From contig DBFBGQ010000019.1 in the NCBI GenBank assembly GCA_048201975.1, positions 1 through 26,303 on the forward strand: a stretch of 26,303 bases of DNA, written 5' to 3'. The translations under genes were made by a program, and so were the position numbers. The first letter of the stretch is position 1. Each line of letters starts with the position of its first letter. Below are positions 14,705-23,149 of this stretch, piece after piece. The stretch comes from Egerieenecus sp048201975 (lineage in GTDB: Bacteria > Bacillota > Clostridia > Christensenellales > Aristaeellaceae). The notes under the pieces were generated by a model. The model was given only the letters and a program-made list of their open reading frames with translations, did not search any database and was not told the DNA's origin.

Positions 14705-15595
14705 TCATTTTCGCTCCTTCTTGGATTTATCCTGGGCTTTGACCTCCCGGGGTATATAGCCGGAAAATTCCGTATCCCGGGCATCGCTGACCAGCTGAAT
14801 GTCCCCGCCCCACTCCTGCAGCGTCCGGCGGACGATATACAGCCCCATGCCGTGCCCCGCCGCCTTGGTGGTGATGCCCGGCTGGAAAATGCTCGCCTGG
14901 AGCTTTAGGGGAATCATCGGGCCGCTGTTCTTCACGCTGAAGCGGAAGGCCTTCAGGTTCTCGGTGAGGGTAAGGGTCAAGCGGCGGTCGGACACCTCCT
15001 GCAGGGCGTCGATGGCATTGTCCAGCAGATTGCCCAGCACCTTGCACATCTCCCAGCCGGGAATGGATAGATCCTTCCAGGCGGAGCGGATATCCAGCGT
15101 CACCTGGATGCCCGCTTTTTCGCATACCCCCAGTTTGACCTGCAGCAGCGCGTTGATGGCTGGGTTGGCTGTGCGCAGCACCCGGCCCACGGAGGCGATG
15201 CTGCCGTACACGCGCTCGATATAGTCGTTGGCTTCCTTGTACTCCTTCATTTCCATCAGGCTGTACACCACCTGCAGGTGGTTGAGGAAGTCATGCCGCT
15301 GGGCGCGAAGGGTATTGTTCAGGTCTTCCATTGCCTCAATGGTCTGATCCATGTCGTCCAGCTGCTGCAAAAGCCTGCGGCTGTCCACGGCGTCGCGGAT
15401 GTCAATCACCCCGCCCCAGATCACCACCACCGCAGCCACCGCCACCAGCGCCCGGGCCAGGGGGAGATCCGTAATATCCCCAGGGGTGATGTACATGTAC
15501 AGCACGATAACGCCCACCATCAAGATCTGCAGGATGTTGATAACCATGGCCAGGATGGTGGCCTTTCTGACTTCCAGGTTCTTTTGACGCTTCAA
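14705..15595 (-). CDS. Sensor histidine kinase, Spo0B/CitA-like
   Basis: A 296-residue membrane kinase with two transmembrane segments (about 12-36 and 46-66) and almost no extracytoplasmic loop, so it probably senses within the membrane or cytoplasm. The phosphoacceptor block is RHDFLNHLQ (100-108, H101), as in Spo0B, CitA, DcuS and AgrC-type kinases. The ATPase domain has NLLDNAIDAL (189-198) and GHGMGLYIV (247-255). There is no PAS domain. The start is a TTG that overlaps the rarA stop codon (TTGA), with GGAGGGG upstream; longer in-frame versions run into rarA and have no ribosome site. No response regulator gene is next to it, so its partner must lie elsewhere. A role in citrate-like or peptide sensing cannot be decided from sequence. 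Confidence 0.85.
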   Translation of the reverse strand: MKRQKNLEVRKATILAMVINILQILMVGVIVLYMYITPGDITDLPLARALVAVAAVVVIWGGVIDIRDAVDSRRLLQQLDDMDQTIEAMEDLNNTLRAQRHDFLNHLQVVYSLMEMKEYKEANDYIERVYGSIASVGRVLRTANPAINALLQVKLGVCEKAGIQVTLDIRSAWKDLSIPGWEMCKVLGNLLDNAIDALQEVSDRRLTLTLTENLKAFRFSVKNSGPMIPLKLQASIFQPGITTKAAGHGMGLYIVRRTLQEWGGDIQLVSDARDTEFSGYIPREVKAQDKSKKERK

Positions 15596-16893
15596 CCCTT
15601 CCGCCCCTCCCGCACTTGATGATTTTTGCGGATCACGTCCTCGTGACCCATTTCTGTGGGATGATAATACTTGCGTCCCCGCGCCTCCGGGGGCATGTAC
15701 TCCTGCCGGACCCAATGCCCCGGAAAATCATGGGGATACAGATAGCCCTTGCCGCTGCCCAGGCGTTCGCTGCCTGCGTAATGGGTATCCCGCAGGTGCA
15801 GGGGCACAGGCCCAAACCCGCCCTTGGCTGCATCGGCCATGGCCGCGTCCACCGCCGCGCTGACGCTGTTGGACTTGGGGCTTTCGCACACGGCGATGAT
15901 CGCCTGAGCCATGGGGAGCCTGGCCTCGGGCATGCCCATGAATTCCAGGTCCTGGGCCGCAGCCGCCGCCTGCAGCATGGCGATGGGATTGGCCAGGCCC
16001 ACATCCTCGCTGGCATGCGCCAGCACCCGGCGCATGATCAGCCGGGGATCCACCCCGGCGTAGAGCAGGCGTGCGAACCAGGCCAGCGCCGCGTCGCTGT
16101 CCGAGCCGCGCAGGGACTTGCAAAAGGCGCTGAGCATATCGTAGTACAGGCTTTCATCGCAGCGGAGCATGGGCTTCTGGATGCTCTCCTCCGCCACGGC
16201 CAAGTCCACATGAATCATCCCATCCGCTCCGGCGGGCGTGGTGAGCACCGCCAGCTCCACCGCGCCCAGCGCCATGCGCACATCCCCGTTGGCCACGTGG
16301 GCGATATGCCGCATGGCCTCGGGCGCCATGTCCACCGCCATGCCGCCGAACCCCCGAACCTTGTCCGCAAGAGCGCGATCCATGGCGCGCATCACGTCCG
16401 CCTCTGTCAGGGGAAAAAACTGAAACACCCGGCACCGGCTGACCATGGCCGGGGTCATGGCCACCATGGGGTTCTCCGTGGTGGAGCCAATGAAGCGGAT
16501 CACGCCGCCCTCAATGGCCGGCAGAATGCTGTCGCTCTGCGCCTTGCTCCAGCGGTGGCACTCGTCCAGCAGCAGGTAGGTGGCCTGCCCGGTGAGCATG
16601 CGCCGCTCCTTCGCCTCCTTGAGCACCTCCCGCACGTCGGCCACGCCGCTGGTCACGGCGTTGAGCTGTGCAAAGGCCGCGCTGGTGGCCCGGGCGATGA
16701 TGGAAGCCAGGGTGGTTTTGCCGCATCCCGGGGGACCGTAGAAGATCGACGAGGTCAGCCGGTCCGCCTCAATGGCCCGGCGCAGGAGCCGCCCCTCTCC
16801 CACCAGATGCTGCTGCCCGATGAATTCATCCAATGTCCGGGGCCGCATCCGGTCGGCCAGGGGCGCGTCGCTTTGTTCAGGGATCAACGTCAC
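15592..16893 (-). CDS. rarA: Replication-associated recombination protein A (RarA/MgsA)
   Basis: A 433-residue AAA+ ATPase of the RarA/MgsA/WRNIP1 family, which acts at stalled replication forks with single-strand-binding protein. Visible features: the N-terminal LADRMRPRTLDEFIGQQHLVG; Walker A GPPGCGKTT (53-61); Walker B LLLDECHRWSKAQSD (107-121, D110/E111, where most relatives have DEIHRFNK); sensor 1 IGSTTENP (135-142); and SRC (152-154) with a likely arginine finger. The C-terminal part has the cluster typical of this family, ending in Y-P-H-D-F near the C terminus. GTG at 16893 is chosen: GGAGG lies seven bases upstream, and the longer frame overlaps the DUF1294 gene with low-complexity sequence. 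The gap to DUF1294 is 17 bases, and the kinase gene overlaps the 3' end by four bases. Confidence 0.93.
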   Translation of the reverse strand: MTLIPEQSDAPLADRMRPRTLDEFIGQQHLVGEGRLLRRAIEADRLTSSIFYGPPGCGKTTLASIIARATSAAFAQLNAVTSGVADVREVLKEAKERRMLTGQATYLLLDECHRWSKAQSDSILPAIEGGVIRFIGSTTENPMVAMTPAMVSRCRVFQFFPLTEADVMRAMDRALADKVRGFGGMAVDMAPEAMRHIAHVANGDVRMALGAVELAVLTTPAGADGMIHVDLAVAEESIQKPMLRCDESLYYDMLSAFCKSLRGSDSDAALAWFARLLYAGVDPRLIMRRVLAHASEDVGLANPIAMLQAAAAAQDLEFMGMPEARLPMAQAIIAVCESPKSNSVSAAVDAAMADAAKGGFGPVPLHLRDTHYAGSERLGSGKGYLYPHDFPGHWVRQEYMPPEARGRKYYHPTEMGHEDVIRKNHQVREGRKG

Positions 16894-16910
16894 AGGGTTT
16901 CCTCCCCCAT

Positions 16911-17183
16911 TTACAGTTGCCTCCAGGCCCACAGGCCCAGCAGCGCAACCTGCGCCAGCAGCAGCGCCGGCAGGCCCAGCCGGAAGCGCAGGTGCTTCGT
17001 CTTGTGATGGAAAACATGCATCCCCAGCACGGCGCCAAGGCCGCCAAACATGGCCGCGGAAAGAAGCAGCGTTCGCTCTGAAATGCGCCACGCTCCCTGC
17101 CGGGCGCGGCGCTTATCCGCGCCCATGAGCGAAAAGGACAGCACGTTGGCCGCCAGCAAAAGCAGCAGCACCAGCTCCGTCAT
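16911..17183 (-). CDS. DUF1294 family small membrane protein
   Basis: A 90-residue protein with three hydrophobic helices. The central block GADKRRARQGAWRISE (21-36), then GGLGAVLGMHVFHHKTKH (47-64), is the signature of DUF1294. The family is widespread and its function is unknown. The ATG at 17181-17183 overlaps the stop codon of the lipase-like gene (ATGA), which suggests translational coupling; a longer in-frame extension into that gene has no ribosome site. Confidence 0.88.
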   Translation of the reverse strand: MTELVLLLLLAANVLSFSLMGADKRRARQGAWRISERTLLLSAAMFGGLGAVLGMHVFHHKTKHLRFRLGLPALLLAQVALLGLWAWRQL

Positions 17184-18766
17184 CGTATGCGCTCCCTCCG
17201 TTCCGCGCCCAGGGCTGCACGGTCCCGCCAGACCCGCAGCTGTGAGAAGCGCCTGGCCGGACGGATGCGCGGCGCGCCCGGCAGCCTCCGCCGCACCAGC
17301 AGCTCGCCGCCGCCCTCCCAGGCGTCGGCATAGCGGCGGCGGGGTCGCGTTCCGCTTTCCCAGATAAACGGGCGCAGGCGCTCCGCCCCGCGGCGGGCGA
17401 TGTAGATATACGCGCCCTGGACCCTGCCTGCCCCCACCTGAATGCTGTGGGGCCAGCTCATCCACTCCGAGAGCGCCGCGGCAAATCCCCGCACGCCCAT
17501 ACGCTCCATCAGCGCGATGATTTCCGCCTTGTTCCGGGCAACCTCTTCCCCGTCCATGGGGAAACCGGCAATGCCGGCATAGGCCGCAACGATGTGCCGC
17601 CGCAGGAAATTCAGCAGCTGCTCCACGCGGCTCTCCGCCGCCGCCAGCAGCCGCCCCATGGGCAGCCGCTTGCCCATTCCCAGCATATCCAGGCCCACAA
17701 AAATTTCCTCCGGGCTATGAATCGCCAGGGCGTCCAGGTAGGCCAGCGCCATGGTCATGCAGCTGGGCGTATCCACCATGCGCACCAGCAGCGGATAAAG
17801 CGCCCTGCGCCTGCGCACGGATTCCGCATCTCGCGGCCAGGCATAGCAGGCCCCCCGCAGCGCCGCATCGGTGGGATAGAGCAGGCACAGACCCAGATGC
17901 ACCCGCGCCCCCATGCGGGGCACCAGGTCGTCCCCGTTGAACACATGGTAGAGTGGGAAGGCCTCCGGGCGCACGGTGGCGCGTCCCTCCAGGGCGGAGG
18001 GGCTGGCAAATCCATAGCCCAGCAGATTCTGCGGCAGCACCCCGTCCTCCAGCATTTTGTGGTAGGTCCACACCTGCATCACCGCGCCGCCCTGGCTATG
18101 GCCGCTAAGCCACAGGGTAAAGCGGCTCTTTTGATGGGCCGCCTCCTCCAGAATGTCGCCCAGGGTCCATTTCTCCACGCCCAGCTCACGGGCCGTTTGC
18201 GGGAAAAGTATCCGTTCCTCATTGCCCTCAAACTGCCGGGCCAGCTGCAGGAAGCCCTTATGGATGCCGTCTTGGCTGTTCATGCGGAAGTTGGAAAACC
18301 AGTCGTAGAACCGGCTACCCGTACCCATGAAGCTCACCGCCACCACGTAGCGTCCATGGGGCGCCGGATGGATCATCACCAGCACCTTGCCGGTGTCGCT
18401 CTGCTTGATCTGCCGCAGCGCGCCAGCCACCTGGCCAATGGGATTGCGCTGGCGCAGCTTGGCCCGGACCCGCCGCATACGCCAGGTGGCGGTCAAGCGG
18501 GAGACGGCGCCGCTGTGCCGCCGGGGCAGGAAGTCCGTAAGCAGGTCGTTATCCACCTGAATGGTCACGTCCCGCCAGCCCGCCTGCACCCAGGGCTCGA
18601 TATCCATGTGATAGGTCGCCGCCGCCAGCTCCACGCTCAGCTGCATGGCTTCCAGCGATACCGGCGGGCGCAGCGCCCCCCAGGGGTCCCGCGCCCATGG
18701 CAGCAGCAGAGGGGTCACATCCCCCAGGGCCACCCCCGTGGCCGCGCCCTGCCCCTGATCCGCCAT
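17180..18766 (-). CDS. Class 3 lipase-like alpha/beta hydrolase
   Basis: A 528-residue protein with the nucleophile elbow GHSQGG (222-227, S224), as in class 3 lipases. VSFMGTGSRFYDWFSNF (144-160) resembles the oxyanion/lid strand of that family. FNGDDLVPRMGARVH (276-290) supplies the likely catalytic Asp (D279 or D280) and His (H290). No signal peptide or membrane helix is visible, so it is probably cytoplasmic or membrane-associated. The substrate is unknown. The C-terminal 200 residues match nothing I recognise. ATG at 18766 is preferred to one six bases earlier, because GGAGG is seven bases from the former and only one from the latter. It lies between the small SH3-like gene (12-base gap) and the DUF1294 gene (ATGA overlap). 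Confidence 0.78.
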   Translation of the reverse strand: MADQGQGAATGVALGDVTPLLLPWARDPWGALRPPVSLEAMQLSVELAAATYHMDIEPWVQAGWRDVTIQVDNDLLTDFLPRRHSGAVSRLTATWRMRRVRAKLRQRNPIGQVAGALRQIKQSDTGKVLVMIHPAPHGRYVVAVSFMGTGSRFYDWFSNFRMNSQDGIHKGFLQLARQFEGNEERILFPQTARELGVEKWTLGDILEEAAHQKSRFTLWLSGHSQGGAVMQVWTYHKMLEDGVLPQNLLGYGFASPSALEGRATVRPEAFPLYHVFNGDDLVPRMGARVHLGLCLLYPTDAALRGACYAWPRDAESVRRRRALYPLLVRMVDTPSCMTMALAYLDALAIHSPEEIFVGLDMLGMGKRLPMGRLLAAAESRVEQLLNFLRRHIVAAYAGIAGFPMDGEEVARNKAEIIALMERMGVRGFAAALSEWMSWPHSIQVGAGRVQGAYIYIARRGAERLRPFIWESGTRPRRRYADAWEGGGELLVRRRLPGAPRIRPARRFSQLRVWRDRAALGAERRERIR

Positions 18767-18778
18767 CCTCATTCCTCC

Positions 18779-19000
18779 TCATGCGTCGCCCTGACCCTCG
18801 TCGCCCCGGGCATAATCCGCGCCCAGCACGTCCGTCAGGGCCATTTCCCATTCCTCCCGGGGGCGGCGGGAGCGCAGTCGTACGCGCTCCGCGTCCAGCG
18901 CCAGCACCTGCACGTTGCGCTGCTCCAGCCTGCCCTCCCGCTGAAAAATCAGCCGAATGGGCCGTCCCCGCTCCAGGGAATAGCGCAGGATCCGCTCCAT
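18779..19000 (-). CDS. Small basic protein, possible WYL/SH3-like barrel
   Basis: A 73-residue, arginine-rich protein. Its order of beta-strand-like segments (RPIRLIFQREG, RNVQVLALDAERVRLRSRR, then MALTDVLGADYARGDEG) recalls the small SH3-type barrel of WYL domains, but it has no helix-turn-helix part. Function is unknown. The ATG at 19000 has GGAGGG eight bases upstream and lies three bases after the GT-C-like gene stop. It is too short for a firm family assignment; its conserved position between two unknown-role genes is the main clue. Confidence 0.65.
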   Translation of the reverse strand: MERILRYSLERGRPIRLIFQREGRLEQRNVQVLALDAERVRLRSRRPREEWEMALTDVLGADYARGDEGQGDA

Positions 19001-19003
19001 GGT

Positions 19004-21022
19004 TCAGCCCTCCGGCACCTTATAGATGGTACATTCCACGTTTTCAAACACGGTTTCATACAGCCGGTCCAGGGCCTCCTGGTTCACGGCATAGTCCGCG
19101 CGCTCATAGCTGCTGACGTAGATATAGTCCACGTCATATTTCTCCAAAATGTCGGCGTTTCCCTCCGGGTCCGCGTAAAAAGCCGCCAGCTCCAGCTTGC
19201 GCTCCGTGGTATCGAAGCCGTGCCAGTACAGCCACAGATCCGGGCCGCAGACGATGGTGCGTCCCGCCAGGGCGATCACCGGGTTCAGGTGCTGGGTGCC
19301 GGTGAGGAACACGCTGTGCTCCTCCGTGTTATCCCGGATGTACTCCCCCGCCTCCACCGCGCCGGGCGAAAACGCCTGGTAATCGCTGACCGCCTCCCGC
19401 CACAGGGTCAGCGCCGGGGAAAGGAACACGCACACCGCCGTAAACGCCGCCAGCACCCACCGTCCACGCAGCCCCCGCAAGCGCCGCCAGCACTTCGCCA
19501 GCCAATCGCTCACGGGCATGACGCACAGCAGATACCACAGGTAAAAGAGCTTGTTGTTGTCATACTCGTTGGGCTGGAAGCGCACCAGCTCCGCGGCGAT
19601 AAAAATCGTGAACGCCCCTGCGAAGATCCGCCGGGTGCGGCCGTCCTTCTCCGCCATGGCGCAAAGCAGCGCAATGAACGGCAAGCCGATATTCTTGATG
19701 TAGAACCACAGATAGAAGTCCCGCATGCCGTTGCCGCTGGGATTGTTCACCCAGTTGAACTGGAACTTCAGGAAGGAGCCGCCCACCCCATCCTCGCCGC
19801 CTGCCAGCGCCTGATGGAAGGTGAAGCACAGCAGCTGCGGCGCGGCCAGCACCACGACGATGCCGCCATAAAGCAGGTATCGACGCAGCTGTGCCCAGCG
19901 CTCCTCATCCCGGAACAGGTCATAGACCAGCATGCCTGCGGAGCACAGCCCCAGCGCCAGGAAGGAGTGGGTATGAATCAGCGGCAACCCGCCGGCCCAC
20001 ACCCCCAGCAGCGTCACCGCCCGGACGCCGCCCAGGCCGTCCCGCCGGTTCTCCTGCAGCGCGCCGGGAATCTGCTGACCCATGGACGCCCGCTTGCGGG
20101 GATCAAACGCGGTATAGAGCAGATAGAAGCACGGGATCACCATGCACCATCCGCCCAGGAGCGTGCGCTGCGGCACCATCAGGTCCGCGATCACATTGCT
20201 CCAGCGCAGGTTGTTCGGCTCAGGCTTGTTGGTGGGCGTTTGATAGTACCCTTCCAGGATATTCTTCAGCCGGGCCAGCATCGTAAGCTGACCATCGGCT
20301 TCAAAGCCTGCCGCCTGATCAAAGTCATACAGGAAGCCCAGACCGCCGTTAAGAAAAAACAGCAGCGCCGCCAGCACCACGGTCTTTTTCCCCAGGGTCA
20401 TCTCCCGGGCGAGGAGCATCACGCCCAGGTAGCACAGCCCCATCATCAGCGTGCCCGGAATGATCACCGCGGCCTGCAGGCTCCACCCCATCAGATAAAA
20501 GCTGGTGGAGAGGCTGTCCATCAGAAAAGGATATGAAAGCCGGTGTCCGGGATAGAAGGAATATTCTGGGGGAAACGCCGCGTCCTTCAGAGACGTAATG
20601 AAGCTCAGGTGCATGGGCAGGTCCCCGTAGGTGCTCTGCCCCACATGGTAGGAGCCGTCCGCGGCCGCGCGAATCACATGGGTGTACTGCAAATATCCCG
20701 AAAAGACCGTCAACGGAATTACCAGCCAGGCTGCCTGACGCAGTTGGCGAAGCTCCTCCGCATCCCAGCCCCGGGCGGGCCGTTTGTCCCGCAGGAGATA
20801 AACGCCCAGGCTTACCAGGGCCAATAGGCCGGCCGCGGCCCAGTGCGCCGCCATGGAAAAGCGCAGAAAAAAGGCGCACAGCGCCGGCAACCACATCATC
20901 TCCATCAGCCCCAGGCACAGCCCCAGCCAGACCCGGTTCAGCGCCCGGTGCCGGGGCAAGAGCCACCGTACCTGCCCGATTCCTCCCACAAGAAACAACG
21001 CGCAATAGACCCCTGCCAGCAA
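19004..21022 (-). CDS. GT-C-like polytopic membrane protein
   Basis: A 672-residue membrane protein with about a dozen or more hydrophobic helices and a soluble C-terminal domain of about 150 residues. The first large loop carries GDLPMH (132-137) followed by a helix and PPEYSFYPGHRLSYPFLMDSL, the kind of acidic motif that GT-C glycosyltransferases use to bind a metal or lipid-phosphate sugar donor. RFQPNEYDNNKLFYLWYLL lies before the last helices. Members of this fold move sugars from polyprenyl-phosphate carriers to proteins or envelope polymers; donor and acceptor here are unknown. The start is TTG at 21022: AAAGGAGGT lies seven bases upstream, and the ATG farther upstream would add a non-conserved 27-residue tail with no ribosome site. 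It heads a tight three-gene block with the small protein and the lipase-like hydrolase. Confidence 0.75.
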   Translation of the reverse strand: MLAGVYCALFLVGGIGQVRWLLPRHRALNRVWLGLCLGLMEMMWLPALCAFFLRFSMAAHWAAAGLLALVSLGVYLLRDKRPARGWDAEELRQLRQAAWLVIPLTVFSGYLQYTHVIRAAADGSYHVGQSTYGDLPMHLSFITSLKDAAFPPEYSFYPGHRLSYPFLMDSLSTSFYLMGWSLQAAVIIPGTLMMGLCYLGVMLLAREMTLGKKTVVLAALLFFLNGGLGFLYDFDQAAGFEADGQLTMLARLKNILEGYYQTPTNKPEPNNLRWSNVIADLMVPQRTLLGGWCMVIPCFYLLYTAFDPRKRASMGQQIPGALQENRRDGLGGVRAVTLLGVWAGGLPLIHTHSFLALGLCSAGMLVYDLFRDEERWAQLRRYLLYGGIVVVLAAPQLLCFTFHQALAGGEDGVGGSFLKFQFNWVNNPSGNGMRDFYLWFYIKNIGLPFIALLCAMAEKDGRTRRIFAGAFTIFIAAELVRFQPNEYDNNKLFYLWYLLCVMPVSDWLAKCWRRLRGLRGRWVLAAFTAVCVFLSPALTLWREAVSDYQAFSPGAVEAGEYIRDNTEEHSVFLTGTQHLNPVIALAGRTIVCGPDLWLYWHGFDTTERKLELAAFYADPEGNADILEKYDVDYIYVSSYERADYAVNQEALDRLYETVFENVECTIYKVPEG

Positions 21023-21115
21023 AGCGGAACCTCCTTTATGAAACCGAATGAGCGGCTGAGGAAAGGCTTGCGCCCCTCCCCAGCCGCCGGATGGCGTTCG
21101 CACGCGCCCTTACGT

Positions 21116-22114
21116 TTACCGGACTCCGTCCTCCATATAGGCAAGCATCAGCTGCACGCCCGCTTCCATATCCCGCAGGTCCACCGTCTCCAGGGCGGAA
21201 TGCACATAGCGGCAGGGAATCGAGAGCGTGCATACGGGAATGCCGCCCCGGGAGGTTTGCATGCTGCCCGCGTCAGTGCCGCCAAAGGGCAGCACTTCCC
21301 GCTGATAGGGAATGTTCCTTTGCTCCGCCAGGCCCATGAGCTGATCCCGCAGGGCGGGGTTGGAGATGCTGGCGCGATCCATCACCTTCACGGCGATACC
21401 CTTGCCCAGCGCCACCGCCGGCTGATCCACCTCGGGAGTGTCGCCCCAGGCAGTTACGTCCAGGGCAATGCCCACGTCGGGCTCCAGGGCAAAGGAGGCC
21501 GTCTTGGCCCCGCGGCAGCCCACTTCCTCCTGCACGGAGAACACGCCCAGAATGGTATCCTGGCACTGGCCCACCTGCAGCAGGAACTGCAGCAGCAGCG
21601 CGCAGGCGCTGCGGTCGTCCATGGCGGGGCTGGCCACCCGGTGCTCGCCCAGGCGCACCACATTGGGCGCATACACCGCGATATCTCCCAGCTTGACCAT
21701 CTTCTCAGCCTCGGCCCGGTCCTGCGCGCCGATATCGATGAACATGTGCTTCATGGCGCGGCTCTCGCCGGGCTTCAGGGGCTGGCTCACCACCACGCCC
21801 TCCACCCCGTTGCCGAAGACCACATGGCGGAACTGGTTGCTATCAGGGTTAACGCCGCCCACATTGGTCACCCGGAGGAAGCCTTCCTTTTCAAAGGCGG
21901 TGACAATAAAGCCGATATGGTCCATATGGGCGCTGAACATCACCTTTTTGCCGTTGGGATTGGCGCCCTTTTTCACGGCGATCAGGTTGCCCATCACGTC
22001 GGTCTCAATGCTGTCCACATGGCCTTCCAGAGCCTCACGGATGGCCTGAGCAACCGCTTCCTCATTGCCGGAGGGGCCGTAAGGCTTCAGTACTTTTTTC
22101 AAAACCTCATACAT
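21116..22114 (-). CDS. M42 family metallo-aminopeptidase (third of three)
   Basis: A 332-residue cytoplasmic M42 peptidase (PepA/FrvX/TET type), which usually forms large cage-like dodecamers that remove N-terminal residues from short peptides. All expected two-metal ligands and the base are visible: H63 and D65 (AHMD), D166-D167 (AMDDR), E196-E197 (QEEVG, general base and ligand), D219 (ALDVT) and H305 (YVHS). It is the most distal of three adjacent paralogues, 24 bases after the second. AAGGAAG lies about nine bases before the ATG at 22114. Which residues it prefers cannot be read from the sequence. Confidence 0.92.
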   Translation of the reverse strand: MYEVLKKVLKPYGPSGNEEAVAQAIREALEGHVDSIETDVMGNLIAVKKGANPNGKKVMFSAHMDHIGFIVTAFEKEGFLRVTNVGGVNPDSNQFRHVVFGNGVEGVVVSQPLKPGESRAMKHMFIDIGAQDRAEAEKMVKLGDIAVYAPNVVRLGEHRVASPAMDDRSACALLLQFLLQVGQCQDTILGVFSVQEEVGCRGAKTASFALEPDVGIALDVTAWGDTPEVDQPAVALGKGIAVKVMDRASISNPALRDQLMGLAEQRNIPYQREVLPFGGTDAGSMQTSRGGIPVCTLSIPCRYVHSALETVDLRDMEAGVQLMLAYMEDGVR

Positions 22115-22138
22115 GGCTTTGTACTTCCTTTCCTGATG

Positions 22139-23149
22139 TTACATTGTAGCGAGCAGGGCCTGGGTCAGGGCCAGCTGAGCTTCCACGTCGCTGAGCTTGC
22201 ACACCGACGACGGGCTGTGGATGGAGCGGCAGGGCACCGAAAGCACCAGCGTGGGCGCCCCGCCCCGGGCCAGTTGGATGGCGCCGGCATCGTTGCCGCC
22301 GCTCACCGAGCCTTTCACCTGGAAGGGGATCCCCTGCGCCCGGGCAAGTTCCAGCGCCTGGGCAAAAAGCTGCTTGTTGCCAATGGAGCTATGGTCCATA
22401 AAGGAAACCGCCACGCCCGCTCCGGCCACGCAGACCTGCTCCGGTCCGGGCACCTTGCCCAGGTCGTTGCAGGTGGTGCCCTCCAGCACCAGAGCCACGT
22501 CGGGTTCCTGGGCAAATCCCGCGCCCTTCGCGCCCCGGCAGCCCACTTCCTCCTGGGAAGAGAACACCGCGACTACGTCGCAGGGGTAGCTGCCCTCCAG
22601 CACGCGCAGGATGGTGTAGCATCCCACCCGGTCGTCCAGCGCCTTGGCGGAAACAAAGCCGTCGCCGAAGGCCACATAATCCGTATCAAAGGTGATGTAC
22701 GTTCCCATGGGGCACTTGGCCTGGGCTTCGGCCTTATCCTTCGCACCGATATCCACATAGATATCGTCGTAGCCCAGCACGCGCTTGCGGTCCTCGGGGG
22801 TCTGCAGGTGAATGGCCATGGCCCCGATGACCCCGGGCACCGCGTCGTCGCCGCAGAGCACCCGCTTGCTGATGATCACCCGTGGGTCCACGCCGCCGAT
22901 GGGCAGGGGCCGCAAAAAGCCCTCCTCGGTCACATTGGCCACGATCAGGCCCACCTCGTCCATATGGGCGGAGAGCATCACCCGTTTTGCGCCCTTCCCC
23001 TGGGCGCCGGGCTTCACCACCACCACATTGCCCAGGCGGTCCAGCTTGGGTTCCAGCCCCATGCCCTTGATTTCCGCCAGCAGCGCCCGGCGCAGGGGTT
23101 GCTCGTTCCCGCTGGGGGCGCGCAGTTCCGTCAGCGTTTTCAGATCCAT
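22139..23149 (-). CDS. M42 family metallo-aminopeptidase (second of three)
   Basis: A 336-residue M42 peptidase with the ligands H62/D64, D172-D173, E200-E201 and H311. At the fifth ligand position it has Glu (E223, LVLEGTT), where its two neighbours have Asp; as I recall, FrvX-like members also use Glu here, so this does not look like loss of function. The gene overlaps the first paralogue by ten bases. Its ATG at 23149 has GGGAGG seven bases upstream, so the pair is likely translationally coupled. Sequence similarity to the adjacent paralogues is clear but not close, which argues for an old duplication or separate acquisition. Confidence 0.92.
   Translation of the reverse strand: MDLKTLTELRAPSGNEQPLRRALLAEIKGMGLEPKLDRLGNVVVVKPGAQGKGAKRVMLSAHMDEVGLIVANVTEEGFLRPLPIGGVDPRVIISKRVLCGDDAVPGVIGAMAIHLQTPEDRKRVLGYDDIYVDIGAKDKAEAQAKCPMGTYITFDTDYVAFGDGFVSAKALDDRVGCYTILRVLEGSYPCDVVAVFSSQEEVGCRGAKGAGFAQEPDVALVLEGTTCNDLGKVPGPEQVCVAGAGVAVSFMDHSSIGNKQLFAQALELARAQGIPFQVKGSVSGGNDAGAIQLARGGAPTLVLSVPCRSIHSPSSVCKLSDVEAQLALTQALLATM

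Noticed and set aside
15616..17007. A 463-codon plus-strand open frame opposite rarA
   Set aside because: Antisense to intact Walker A, Walker B and sensor motifs of RarA; its own product is low-complexity.
17447..20536. A 1029-codon open frame on the plus strand opposite the lipase-like, small and GT-C-like genes
   Set aside because: Its translation is rich in Arg, His, Gln, Pro and Gly with no recognisable domain, and it lies antisense to three genes with clear ribosome sites and motifs. High-GC codon use keeps the antisense frame open.
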